Source of the DNA: a virus
DNA length: 23,500 nt
IMG/VR virus record: IMGVR_UViG_3300025828_000200
Coordinates: 1-23,500 of that record
Strand: one strand, 5' to 3'
Made by a program: the position numbers and the translations under genes. Under the pieces are notes generated by a model. The model did no database searches. It was not told the origin of the DNA and saw only the letters and a list, made by a program, of their open reading frames with translations. This document shows, in pieces, positions 1 through 8,427 of this stretch. Position 1 is the stretch's first letter; each line of letters opens with the position of its first letter.

Positions 1-2
1 TT

Positions 3-1349
3 AGAAATGGTGTCTATTATCTTTCTGATGGTGCTGATACCTCACCTACTTGGACTTCGTTAGGTACTGCTGCAAGTACTAATTTTGCAAAAGTTAGACA
101 GGCACGTTATAATTATAGTAACACACCTAAAATGGTTTTTGTAGATGGTATTAACTACCCTGCATATTATACAGTAGGTGGTAGCAGTTTAACTTATATA
201 ACAGCTTCTACAGACTCTGATGGTAATGCTGTTGCTACAAACATAAATACACCAGTACAGGGTGCTAGTCATGTCTGTGTATTTAAAAATACAATGTTCT
301 TTGGTGTAGGTACAGAACTTGTATTTACTGCCCCATATACACCCGATGATTTTGATCCTAATAACGGAGCAGGAAGTATTGGCGTAGGTGGAGAAATAAC
401 TGGTCTAATTGTTTTCCGTGATCAACTTATTATCTTCACAACCGATAAAATTTTCAGGTTGACTGGATCTACTGGATCTGACTTTTCTTTAATACCTATA
501 ACTGAAGATCTTGGATGTTTAAGTACTGATACTATTCAAGAGGTTGGTGCTGACGTTATGTTCCTGGGTCCAGACGGCCTACGTACTCTAAGTTCAACAG
601 AACGTATTGGTGACTTTGGGATTGATGTTGCATCTAAAAATATTAGACCTACAGTTAAGAATTTAACAACTTATGCTAATAACTTTGCTAGCTTAGTTAT
701 TAGAGGTAAAGCTCAATATAGATTTTTTGCCTATGTATCTGGAGAAACAGCTACCGTTGCAAAAGGTGTTCTAGGTACAAAGTTTGTAGACCAAGGTGGT
801 CAAGGTTTTCAGTGGGCAGAACTGCAAGGCTTTAAAGTATACGTAGCTGATTCTCAATTTATAGATTCTGATGAGTACAGGTTGTTTGCTAATGAGGACG
901 GTTATGTATATGAAATGGATGTTACAACTAGTAGGGATGGGTCAAGCATAAACTCTGTTTATGAATCTCCATTTATGCCTATAAATGACCCTCAAGTACG
1001 TAAAACATTTTATAAATTAGATCTATATATAAAACCATCTGGTGCAATTAATATCACAGCTGGTCTAAGATTTAACCAAGATGTAACAGGTTATATACAA
1101 CCTAGCACCTTTAGCATTACTCAAACTGGTTCTACCATTGCTCTTTATGACGACAACAATACGGTTTACAGGGAGCTTGTTACAGATGATAATGCTGGTG
1201 TGTATGGAGAACCTAAAACACAAAGTTATAAAAATCAAGTTGTTGGTTCAGGAGAAACAGTAGCTATACGTATAACAGACGACAGTTCTGATGCTGATTT
1301 TCTACTAGACACAGCTATATTTGAATTTACTACCAATGATAGACAGTAA
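3..1349 (+). CDS. Tail tubular protein B / nozzle-like virion protein, 5' truncated
   Basis: The frame is already open at the left edge, so the true start lies outside the window. 448 residues are visible before TAA at 1347-1349. The protein is beta-rich with many Gly/Asp turns, Thr/Ser-rich, and has no signal peptide or membrane segment in the visible part. Stretches such as FRDQLIIFTTDKIFRL and DVMFLGPDGLRTL resemble the propeller-containing tail tubular protein B (T7 gp12 type, the nozzle at the tip of the short tail) and related phage stabilisation proteins. That is family recall, not an alignment. It would assemble on the connector/tail and form part of the DNA ejection channel. A tail fibre gene follows 11 nt downstream, which fits a tail-assembly role. 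It could instead be another beta-propeller tail protein. Confidence 0.6.
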   Translation, partial: RNGVYYLSDGADTSPTWTSLGTAASTNFAKVRQARYNYSNTPKMVFVDGINYPAYYTVGGSSLTYITASTDSDGNAVATNINTPVQGASHVCVFKNTMFFGVGTELVFTAPYTPDDFDPNNGAGSIGVGGEITGLIVFRDQLIIFTTDKIFRLTGSTGSDFSLIPITEDLGCLSTDTIQEVGADVMFLGPDGLRTLSSTERIGDFGIDVASKNIRPTVKNLTTYANNFASLVIRGKAQYRFFAYVSGETATVAKGVLGTKFVDQGGQGFQWAELQGFKVYVADSQFIDSDEYRLFANEDGYVYEMDVTTSRDGSSINSVYESPFMPINDPQVRKTFYKLDLYIKPSGAINITAGLRFNQDVTGYIQPSTFSITQTGSTIALYDDNNTVYRELVTDDNAGVYGEPKTQSYKNQVVGSGETVAIRITDDSSDADFLLDTAIFEFTTNDRQ

Positions 1350-1360
1350 GGAAACCTAGA

Positions 1361-3109
1361 ATGGGACAAGGCTATACAAGAACTAGTACGGCTACTATTG
1401 CCACTGGTAAAGTTATTAATGCAGCAGATTTTAATGCTGAATATAACCTTATAGAAGATGCTTTTAACAATAGTACTGGACATGATCACAGCGGTGCAGC
1501 TAATGGTGCTCCTATTGATCAGATTGGACCAAACCTAGAACTTATAGTAGAGACTGGGGCAATAAAACCTCAATCAGCTACACCTGCTATTGACATTGGT
1601 GCTTCAGGTTATAAATTTAAAGATGGTTATTTTAGTGGTACTGTTGACATAGATACTAACGCAGATATTGCTGGTACACTTAATGTTGGTGCTGCAGCAA
1701 CCCTTGGAAATAACCTTTCGGTTACAGGTACAACAACTCTTACAAGCACACTTACAGCAAACGGTAACGTAGTACTAGGCAGTGACAATGCTGATACAGT
1801 TACTGTTAATGCCGACATTGCATCTCATTTATTGACTTCTGCAGGTGATACATATGACATTGGTAGTGCAACTGCAGCAGATAAGTGGCGACATATATAC
1901 ATTACTGGAACAGCAAATCTTCCTACTATAAGCTCTACTACTGCAACTATAGGTACACTTACTGTAAGCACTAGTCTAACTGTACCAGATAACTCTATTG
2001 CACTTGGAACTAAAACTACAGGTAATTATGTGGCTGCTGTTTCTGCAGGTGATGCTATTGATATTAATGGTACAGCAGGAGAAGGTTGGACTGCCACAGT
2101 AAATCTTGATCTTAGTGAGCTTACAACATCTACTGAAGATGGTGATGGTGATTACTTTGTTGTTGTAGATAGTGCAAATGCCCAGAAAAAACTAACTAAA
2201 GCTAACATTAATCTTTCTGGATTTAATAATGACTTAACACTTGCAAGCGGTACTGTTACTTCTATTGAAGCTGGTGATTATCTTACAGGTGGAACCATTA
2301 CCAGCAGTGGTACACTTGCTGTAGATGCAACTTCAAATAACACTGCAAGTAAGGTTGTGGCAAGAGATGGTTCAGGTAACTTTAGTGCGGGTACTATTAC
2401 AGCTACACTGTCAGGTTCTGCTACTTCAGTAAGCAATACACTTACTCGTGGTACATATTTAACAGGTGATAATTTTAACGGTTCAGCAGCTACTACATGG
2501 GCTGTTGATGCAACCTCTGCAAATACGGCAAGTAAAGTTGTTGTTCGTGATTCAAGTGGTGACTTTAGTGCAAATATTATCACTGCTGATCTTAGTGGTA
2601 ATGCTACAACAGCTACAACAGCTACAACAGCTTCAGCTTTATCTGGAGTAACTGCTTCAGCAACTGAACTAAACTATAACGACATTACCACACTAGGTAC
2701 TTCTGAGGCAAGTAAAGTTGTAACTGCAGATGCAAATGGTGATGTCAATCTCTCTGAAGAATTAAAAGCAAAAAGCTATAATGAGACATATTCTACTGTA
2801 AGTTCTTCTTCTGGTACCTTGACTATTGATTGTGAAACTGCTAATATATTCCAAGTAACTCTTTCAGAAAATGTTACTACTATATCGGTTACTAATCCAC
2901 CTGCTTCTGGCACTGCATACGGTTTTATTCTACGTGTAGTTCAAGACACTACTGCAAGAACAGTTACATGGCCTTCGTCATTTAAATTTTCTAGTGGCAT
3001 AGAACCTGTAGTTTCTACAGGAAGTGGTGCCATTGACGTGTATGGTTTCTTTACGACAGATGGCGGCACAAACTGGTATGCCTTTACTGCAGGTCAGGAC
3101 ATGAGCTAA
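1361..3109 (+). CDS. Tail fibre-like protein with internal repeats
   Basis: 582 residues. ATG at 1361 is preceded by AAGGAA (1348-1353) overlapping the upstream stop. The N-terminus carries a GHDHSG motif (residues 40-45) followed by NGAPI, a pattern frequent near the N-terminus of marine phage tail fibres. The middle is a Thr/Ser/Ala/Gly-rich beta-repeat region with recurring DIG-(x)n-G-T-(L/A) units such as DIGASGYKFKDGYFSGT. Three copies of a roughly 60-residue unit begin with (N/S)-(T/E)-ASKVV at residues 327, 388 and 448. The last 100 residues lack the Ala/Thr repeats and may form a distal globular tip. The composition predicts an elongated trimeric beta-fibre used in host recognition. 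No self-cleaving chaperone domain was recognised. Its stop overlaps the next ATG by 1 nt. Confidence 0.75.
   Translation: MGQGYTRTSTATIATGKVINAADFNAEYNLIEDAFNNSTGHDHSGAANGAPIDQIGPNLELIVETGAIKPQSATPAIDIGASGYKFKDGYFSGTVDIDTNADIAGTLNVGAAATLGNNLSVTGTTTLTSTLTANGNVVLGSDNADTVTVNADIASHLLTSAGDTYDIGSATAADKWRHIYITGTANLPTISSTTATIGTLTVSTSLTVPDNSIALGTKTTGNYVAAVSAGDAIDINGTAGEGWTATVNLDLSELTTSTEDGDGDYFVVVDSANAQKKLTKANINLSGFNNDLTLASGTVTSIEAGDYLTGGTITSSGTLAVDATSNNTASKVVARDGSGNFSAGTITATLSGSATSVSNTLTRGTYLTGDNFNGSAATTWAVDATSANTASKVVVRDSSGDFSANIITADLSGNATTATTATTASALSGVTASATELNYNDITTLGTSEASKVVTADANGDVNLSEELKAKSYNETYSTVSSSSGTLTIDCETANIFQVTLSENVTTISVTNPPASGTAYGFILRVVQDTTARTVTWPSSFKFSSGIEPVVSTGSGAIDVYGFFTTDGGTNWYAFTAGQDMS
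2339..2760 (+). repeat. Three-copy ~60-codon repeat in tail fibre gene
   Basis: The segments starting at 2339, 2522 and 2702 encode NTASKVVARDGSGNFSA, NTASKVVVRDSSGDFSA and SEASKVVTADANGDVNL. They are spaced 61 and 60 codons apart. The first two are close at DNA level; the third has diverged. Confidence 0.65.
2606..2632 (+). repeat. 9-bp tandem repeat (acaacagct x3)
   Basis: Three perfect head-to-tail copies of ACAACAGCT encode Thr-Thr-Ala units between two longer protein repeats of the tail fibre. Being 9 bp long, gain or loss of copies keeps the frame, so it could vary by slippage without destroying the gene. Confidence 0.8.
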
Positions 3110-4011
3110 TGAGTTTTATTACGCAACTTTTGATGCAAGGAACCTTTGGTGATCCAAATTGGGGTGACTTGAGTAGAATGTCTTGGTCTGGGTCAACCTC
3201 AGCACCTACCTCTGATTATTATGATATTCAGTCTACGGACCTTGGCGGTCAATCTGCAACTGGTTTTTATTTTCGTGAAGACGGTTCTATGTTTTTTACG
3301 AATGATACAAATGAAGTTATTCGTCGTTTTGATTTAAGTACACCTTTTGATCTAACCACAGCAAGTTATAACAAATCTCTCGGACAATTTTCTTCGTGGG
3401 ACAATCAAGGCACTGGGATTTATTTTAAACCAGATGGTAGTGCTGTCTATATGATTGGTAATGAGGATGAAAAACTTTGGTACAGACCATTAACTACAAA
3501 TTGGACTTATATGCTAACTCAAGGAAGTCCTTCTTCAAGTTCTTCTTTAACAAGTTATGATAAAAGAGGTCTCTATTTTCGTGAAGATGGTAAAAAGTTT
3601 TATTTTACAGCCAATAATCAATTAAACGTCAATACAACCCGAAATTATATATACGAATATACATGTAATACTCCTTGGTTTATTTGGGATACTATTACTC
3701 ACTCTGGTACTTTTTACCAAGATTTTAGTCACTCTAATGGTGATTACGAAAAGTTTCAGTCAGTAGACTTTAGTCCTGATGGTACAAAGGTTTATGTTAT
3801 AAGGCGTGATCCAAATTCAGCAAACATTTTAATGAAATATAATTTAGGTACAGCTTGGAGAGTAGGTACGGCTCAAACACCTGCTCAAACATTGACTCTT
3901 CCAACAGACTTACAAGACTCTCTTTTTGTACGCCTGAAAAAAGACGGTAAATCTGCTTTTTTAATGGATCAAGTCACCGGCGGGGACGTTTTTAGAATTG
4001 GATATTCTTAA
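3109..4011 (+). CDS. Beta-propeller protein, putative adhesin or tail accessory
   Basis: 300 residues. The ATG overlaps the fibre stop codon (TAATG), so translation is probably coupled. Five copies of a G-x-x-F-x-x-DG-x-x-x-(Y/F) motif are visible, with the DG pair at residues 58-59, 109-110, 160-161, 224-225 and 279-280. Examples are GIYFKPDGSAVYMIG and SVDFSPDGTKVYVI. Spacing of 51-64 residues is that of YVTN/WD-like propeller blades. The protein is rich in aromatic residues and has no signal peptide. Directly after the fibre gene, a role as receptor-binding tip, fibre-attached adhesin or host-surface binding protein is plausible but inferred. No catalytic motif was recognised. The propeller fold is well supported; the function is not. 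Confidence 0.65.
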   Translation: MSFITQLLMQGTFGDPNWGDLSRMSWSGSTSAPTSDYYDIQSTDLGGQSATGFYFREDGSMFFTNDTNEVIRRFDLSTPFDLTTASYNKSLGQFSSWDNQGTGIYFKPDGSAVYMIGNEDEKLWYRPLTTNWTYMLTQGSPSSSSSLTSYDKRGLYFREDGKKFYFTANNQLNVNTTRNYIYEYTCNTPWFIWDTITHSGTFYQDFSHSNGDYEKFQSVDFSPDGTKVYVIRRDPNSANILMKYNLGTAWRVGTAQTPAQTLTLPTDLQDSLFVRLKKDGKSAFLMDQVTGGDVFRIGYS

Positions 4012-4012
4012 C

Positions 4013-4267
4013 ATGAGTGATATTAAGTTAACACCTGAAGAGTTAGAAACAATGCTAGACCGTGCTGCAAAGCGTGGAGCTAAAGAAGCTCTAGAATCTA
4101 TTGGCTTATTAGATAATGATGCTCAAAGAGATATAAGTGAGATGCGCAGCTTATTAGAAGCTTGGCGTGATACACGTAAATCTATTTGGTCAACTGTTGT
4201 AAAATTATTCACTGTCGGCATACTGACATTCATAGCTGGTGCAGTGTGGATGACTATGGGTAAATAA
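4013..4267 (+). CDS. Single-span membrane protein, DUF6127-like; holin candidate
   Basis: 84 residues from ATG at 4013, two bases after the upstream stop. An in-frame ATG at 3998 exists but would lie inside the propeller gene and adds only MDILN. The first 60 residues are charged and helical (TPEELETMLDRAAKRGAKEA, then SEMRSLLEAWRDTRKS). A hydrophobic segment at about residues 61-81 ends with MGK, giving a C-terminal anchor with most of the protein predicted cytoplasmic. The pattern of Ala/Arg-rich helix, DNDAQRDI, LLEAWRD and one membrane span resembles DUF6127 proteins of alphaproteobacteria and their phages (recalled, not searched). The lysozyme gene lies about 3.4 kb downstream in the same block, so a holin or membrane-docking role is a reasonable guess only. 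Confidence 0.6.
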   Translation: MSDIKLTPEELETMLDRAAKRGAKEALESIGLLDNDAQRDISEMRSLLEAWRDTRKSIWSTVVKLFTVGILTFIAGAVWMTMGK

Positions 4268-4279
4268 AGGTAAAATATT

Positions 4280-7200
4280 ATGGCGTATACTCCATTAAGT
4301 AATGTTGAAAAAAGACTAGTTGAAAAATACGGTTGGGTAGATAATGGTGATGGAACTTTATCAGAACCTTATCAAGGTAGAAGATATGATCATGAGGCTG
4401 GAGAAAGCTATTCTGAAAGAATGGGCCTAGGTGAAGATTATGTAGCAGCTGATTTTGTATCAGAACCTGAACCTGAACCTGCCCCAGAACCAGAACCAGA
4501 ATCTGAGTCAGGAAGTTCTACTGCAGGTGGACCTCCTGTTATAAATCCAGGTGGTCAATCAACATCTTTTAATATTACAGATATATACGGTGGAGATGCA
4601 ACAGCGGGTAGTTCTTCTGTAAACAATTTCATAGCAAACCGTTCTGAAAACGGTCTTGATGGATCAACTGGAACCTACACTTATTTTGGAAATACTTTTA
4701 AAATAGGTGAGACCTATAATGGACTTCCCGCTAATGTCGCATACTCAAAGATGGTTCAAGACTGGAGAATGGGTAATGGTTTTGGAGTGGATAGCAACAG
4801 TGCTTGGGCTAGATACTCAGCTGGAATTGCAGATGGAACTATTACACCTCCTGGACAAGAACCTATAACTGTAGAGGTTACAACAAACGGTCTTGTAGCT
4901 CAAGAGAGGGAGACCCCAAAAACTTTTGTTGAATTTGATAGACGTGTTTTTGGTGAAGATGGAAATGTCATAGGTACAAAAGACCAAGATGGAAACATAA
5001 CTTACTTTCAATGGTATCTTGATCAACTAGAAGATACTTCAGGCAATGGTGGAACTGGTGGTGGCACTGTGATAGGTGGTAATGCTGGTAGTAACATTGG
5101 TGCAAGTAATGTTTGGGACGAAGATAAATTCCCAACTACACCCACTCAAAACACAAGTAGTTTTTCAGGTCAAAACTTTGTCTCTGTACAACCTAGTACT
5201 GCAGTTCAAACTGTGCCAGCTGGAGAGACTGCTGTAGTAAACCCTAGTGCACCACAAACTGCAGTTCAAGCAACAGTAACCCCTTCTTATACACCTGTTA
5301 CAACCCCAGCAACAACCCAAGCAACTACTACAACTCCTGGAACTACTTATACGGCTGGGAATACTGTACCTTATTCTCAAGATGCAAACACAATTCAAAA
5401 GTCTACAGCTACACAAACCCTATCTGCAATACCAGACTCAACAACTTATAAGACAGCTTATACTGGCACTAGTGGGGCTGTACCTACAGATTTAGTTACA
5501 ACAATTCCAGGGTCTCAGCAAGCTATGGGAACTGGGTATAGAAAAGTTAAATACTACAATAGATTCTATCCAGCTCAAACTATTCTTATTACAGAACTAA
5601 ATGGTATTCCTACTACAGCAGTGCCTATTAACTTTGTTAAAGCTCCTGAAGCAGGTCAGCAGCAACAACAGGCTCAAACATCTGCTGCCAGAGGTGGATT
5701 AATGAGGATGGCTCAAGGAGGTGCAGTAAGTGAAAACTCTCCAGATGTTCTTCTGGCAAGAAGATTCTTAGGTTTTAATGGACCATCATCACAACTACAA
5801 AACTTTTTAAGTGCAAATCCAGCAGCTGCTGCTCGTATGGGTAAGTACCAACAAGCTATGTCGTCTATGTCTAGCAGGGGATTTGATGAAGGTGGTACAA
5901 CAGCTATAGGATCTACTGGAACTGGTTCTACTCTATACCCAGAAGAAACTCTTACTGGACCAACTCTGCAAGATTTTCAAGGTATGCAACAGGGTCTAGT
6001 ATCAAGTACTATGGCACCTATGCAGTCTCCTGTTGATGTTATTGCACCAACAGCCAGTGATTTTATTCCTGTAGATGCAGGTCAAACCGTGGCTACAGCC
6101 CCAGTAGCACAAGCTGCTACAGTTGGAACTACATCTCAAGCAGTTACACCTGTTCTTCCTACAGTAGCTGATGGAACTGTAGCTAAAACTGCCACAGGGG
6201 TTGGTAATGAATTAGATGAGTTATCTGCTCAAACAGGATCACTCACTGATGACTCTAAAGCAATTTTAAGTGATGGTGAAGTAGCTCAACAAACTACTAG
6301 TTCTGTATCAGACATTGATGAAGCTCAAGGTAAGTCTATAGACGTAGTAGCTCCAGATAAATTAGAAGTTAAAAATAACGAGCTTATAGATGTCAATAAC
6401 GACATAACAGGTCAAGCTGTTAAAGCTGCTACATTTGCCGAAATGGTTCAACATGCTGAAGCTACTCCAACTAAAGAAGCTACAGTACAAGGTCAGCTAG
6501 AGGGACTTATGCAGCAATTTGAAGGTGGTAACACACCCCCTTGGGCTGCAGGTGCTATGAGGGCTGCAATGGCTTCTATGGCACAACGTGGTCTTGGTGC
6601 ATCCTCTATGGCTGGCCAAGCAATGATTCAAGCTGCTATGGAAAGTGCTTTACCTATAGCACAATCTGATGCTGCTACAGTAGCACAATTTGAATTTAAG
6701 AACTTGTCAAACAGACAAGAACGTGCTATGCTTGCAGCACAACAAAGAGCAGCATTTATAGGTCAAGAGTTTGACCAAGCTTTCCAAGCTCGTGTGTTTA
6801 ATGCAACAAGATTTGCTGATGTTGCAAATATGAACTTTACTGCTGAACAGCAGATTGCTTTAGAAAACTCTCGTGCTGCAAATACTATGGAGTTAGCTAA
6901 CGTATCTAACAGTCAAGCTATGGTAATGGCAGAGGCTGCTGCTTTAGCTAACTTAGACATGGCTAACCTAAGTAACAGACAACAAGCTGCTGTACAGAAT
7001 GCTCAAAGCTTTTTGCAAATGGATTTTGCTAATCTTAACAATCAACAGCAAACAGCTATGTTTAAAGCTCAACAGAACATTCAGTCGTTGTTTACTGATG
7101 CTGCTGCTGAAAATGCTATGGAGCAGTTTAATGCCTCTAGTGAGAATCAAAGTAATCAGTTCTTTGCTAACTTGTCTCAACAGTCTTCACAGTTTAATGC

Positions 7201-7666
7201 GTCACAGCAGAATGCTATGGAACAGTTTAATACAAATAGCACTAATGCTATGCGTAAATTTAACTCAGAGATTCAACAACAACGTGACTTATTCAATGCT
7301 CAAAACGGTTTGGTGATTGCTCAAGCTAATGCTCAGTGGAGACAGAACATAGCCACCATGAATACAGCAGCTCAAAACGAAAGCAACATGAATTATGCTA
7401 AAACAATTAATGCTTTGACTTCTACAAACCTAGATCAGATTTGGCAGAGAGAAAGAGACTTGATGTCCTACGTGTATACATCAGATCAAGCAGCTTTAGA
7501 CAGAGCACTTCAGCTTGTCTTGTCTGACAAGAATGCTCAAATTGTAAGAGAAAAACTTACAATAGAAAAGGACACAGCAGACACTGCTTTAGGTTTAAGG
7601 TTCTTGTTCGGAACAAGTAGCATAATTGAGTCTGCTTCTGACATTGTTGATGGCCTTACAAATTAA
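4280..7666 (+). CDS. Large virion protein with hendecad-repeat C-terminal domain
   Basis: 1128 residues. ATG follows AAAGG (4266-4270). Regions in order: a charged N-terminus (1-60); a Glu-Pro repeat (about 62-77); a Gly/Ser/Thr/Pro-rich, probably disordered region to about 470; a short RGGLMRMAQGG segment near 471-481; another low-complexity Ala/Thr region; then from about 800 an Ala/Gln/Asn-rich helical region. There an (A/F)-N dipeptide recurs in steps of 11: units begin at 873, 895 and 917 (22 apart), and Phe falls at 950, 961, 972, 983, 994 and 1005. Such periodicity predicts a long right-handed coiled coil. No enzyme motif was seen. Similar Asn/Gln-rich repeat proteins are annotated as structural in marine phages. 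Position between tail and internal-virion genes suggests an internal or tail-associated structural protein. The exact role is unknown. Confidence 0.65.
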   Translation: MAYTPLSNVEKRLVEKYGWVDNGDGTLSEPYQGRRYDHEAGESYSERMGLGEDYVAADFVSEPEPEPAPEPEPESESGSSTAGGPPVINPGGQSTSFNITDIYGGDATAGSSSVNNFIANRSENGLDGSTGTYTYFGNTFKIGETYNGLPANVAYSKMVQDWRMGNGFGVDSNSAWARYSAGIADGTITPPGQEPITVEVTTNGLVAQERETPKTFVEFDRRVFGEDGNVIGTKDQDGNITYFQWYLDQLEDTSGNGGTGGGTVIGGNAGSNIGASNVWDEDKFPTTPTQNTSSFSGQNFVSVQPSTAVQTVPAGETAVVNPSAPQTAVQATVTPSYTPVTTPATTQATTTTPGTTYTAGNTVPYSQDANTIQKSTATQTLSAIPDSTTYKTAYTGTSGAVPTDLVTTIPGSQQAMGTGYRKVKYYNRFYPAQTILITELNGIPTTAVPINFVKAPEAGQQQQQAQTSAARGGLMRMAQGGAVSENSPDVLLARRFLGFNGPSSQLQNFLSANPAAAARMGKYQQAMSSMSSRGFDEGGTTAIGSTGTGSTLYPEETLTGPTLQDFQGMQQGLVSSTMAPMQSPVDVIAPTASDFIPVDAGQTVATAPVAQAATVGTTSQAVTPVLPTVADGTVAKTATGVGNELDELSAQTGSLTDDSKAILSDGEVAQQTTSSVSDIDEAQGKSIDVVAPDKLEVKNNELIDVNNDITGQAVKAATFAEMVQHAEATPTKEATVQGQLEGLMQQFEGGNTPPWAAGAMRAAMASMAQRGLGASSMAGQAMIQAAMESALPIAQSDAATVAQFEFKNLSNRQERAMLAAQQRAAFIGQEFDQAFQARVFNATRFADVANMNFTAEQQIALENSRAANTMELANVSNSQAMVMAEAAALANLDMANLSNRQQAAVQNAQSFLQMDFANLNNQQQTAMFKAQQNIQSLFTDAAAENAMEQFNASSENQSNQFFANLSQQSSQFNASQQNAMEQFNTNSTNAMRKFNSEIQQQRDLFNAQNGLVIAQANAQWRQNIATMNTAAQNESNMNYAKTINALTSTNLDQIWQRERDLMSYVYTSDQAALDRALQLVLSDKNAQIVREKLTIEKDTADTALGLRFLFGTSSIIESASDIVDGLTN
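4463..4503 (+). repeat. Glu-Pro codon repeat
   Basis: GAACCT occurs three times in tandem (4463-4480), followed by a GCCCCA interruption and further GAACCA units. Together they encode alternating Glu-Pro around residues 62-77 of the large virion protein. The segment probably forms a stiff extended spacer between the N-terminal region and the disordered part. Confidence 0.75.
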
Positions 7667-7680
7667 GTGAGATAGATTAG

Positions 7681-8427
7681 ATGGTAAATTACGCAAATAA
7701 TTATAAAAACCTAGTTGAAGCTGCCCAAAGGGGTGGAACAGAAATGTCCGAGTCTTTTAAAAGATCTAGAGACAGCCGTGTAAGATCGTTAGGAGTTCCT
7801 GAACAGACTGTTTCAGAGGCTGATATAGAGGATCTTTCAAAAAAATTATTAGCTAGGTTTACTGAAATAAGAGAAGAAAACGAGTCTTCTAAAGATAGAA
7901 TGAAGGAACTTATACAGCAACTTGAAGAAGAAGATATAGAAATTGATCCTCTTACTGATGAGATAGAACCTCCTACAGAAGATCCAGATGTCCAAACTTC
8001 AGGAGATGTAGCTAGTTTTGTAGCTGGGTTTGAAGGTTTTAGAAATAAACCTTATTGGGATATTAATAAATGGACATATGGTTACGGATCTACCGCACCC
8101 AATGAGACAGCTACCATTACCGAAGCAGAAGCTAAAAAACTTTTACAAAAAGACTTATTAGAAGCAAGAGCTACAGTATTAAAGTTTAAAGATAAGTATG
8201 GCTATGACTGGTCTGACAATCAAATAGATGCTTTAACAAGCTTTACTCAAAACTTAGGGCAAGGAAACCTTGAAACACTTCTTACAGGTGACGAAGAAGG
8301 TGCAAGAAGTGATGAAGAAATTTCTGAGATGATCCTAGAATATAATAGAGCTGACGGTAAAGTTTTAGCTGGACTTACAAAACGTAGACAAGCAGAAGCA
8401 AACTTATTTACTCAGGGGTATAACTAA
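7681..8427 (+). CDS. GH24 phage lysozyme (muramidase) with acidic N-terminal extension
   Basis: 248 residues. The C-terminal part (about 110-248) matches the T4/P21-type glycoside hydrolase 24 fold: FEGFRNKPYWD gives the catalytic Glu118 and Asp127, WTYGYGST gives Thr132, DALTSFTQNLGQGNL is the helix with the conserved Phe/Asn-Leu-Gly pattern, and GLTKRRQAEANLF is the typical C-terminal signature. The reaction is cleavage of the MurNAc-GlcNAc bond of peptidoglycan. Asp-to-Thr spacing is one residue shorter than in P21-type lysozymes. The first 110 residues are unrelated, helical and very acidic (for example LEEEDIEIDP). There is no signal or SAR-type anchor, so release needs a holin or the enzyme is carried in the virion. 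Its place among virion genes leaves both endolysin and virion-associated lysin open. The Shine-Dalgarno is weak. Its stop overlaps the next ATG. Confidence 0.85.
   Translation: MVNYANNYKNLVEAAQRGGTEMSESFKRSRDSRVRSLGVPEQTVSEADIEDLSKKLLARFTEIREENESSKDRMKELIQQLEEEDIEIDPLTDEIEPPTEDPDVQTSGDVASFVAGFEGFRNKPYWDINKWTYGYGSTAPNETATITEAEAKKLLQKDLLEARATVLKFKDKYGYDWSDNQIDALTSFTQNLGQGNLETLLTGDEEGARSDEEISEMILEYNRADGKVLAGLTKRRQAEANLFTQGYN

Noticed and set aside
1235-1489. Minus-strand open frames antisense to the virion genes (also at 1627-1818, 2278-2583, 4817-5026, 5165-5416, 6968-7180, 10202-10855)
   Set aside because: They lie wholly within well-supported plus-strand genes, give Ser/Cys-rich or low-complexity products without family signatures, and have no operon context.
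2339-2760. Diversity-generating retroelement variable region in the tail fibre
   Set aside because: The repeats are protein structural units; no reverse transcriptase or template repeat with adenine-specific substitutions was seen in the window.
3998-4012. Upstream ATG for the small membrane protein
   Set aside because: It sits inside the propeller gene and adds five residues; ATG 4013 directly follows the stop and gives the natural MSDIKLTPEEL start.
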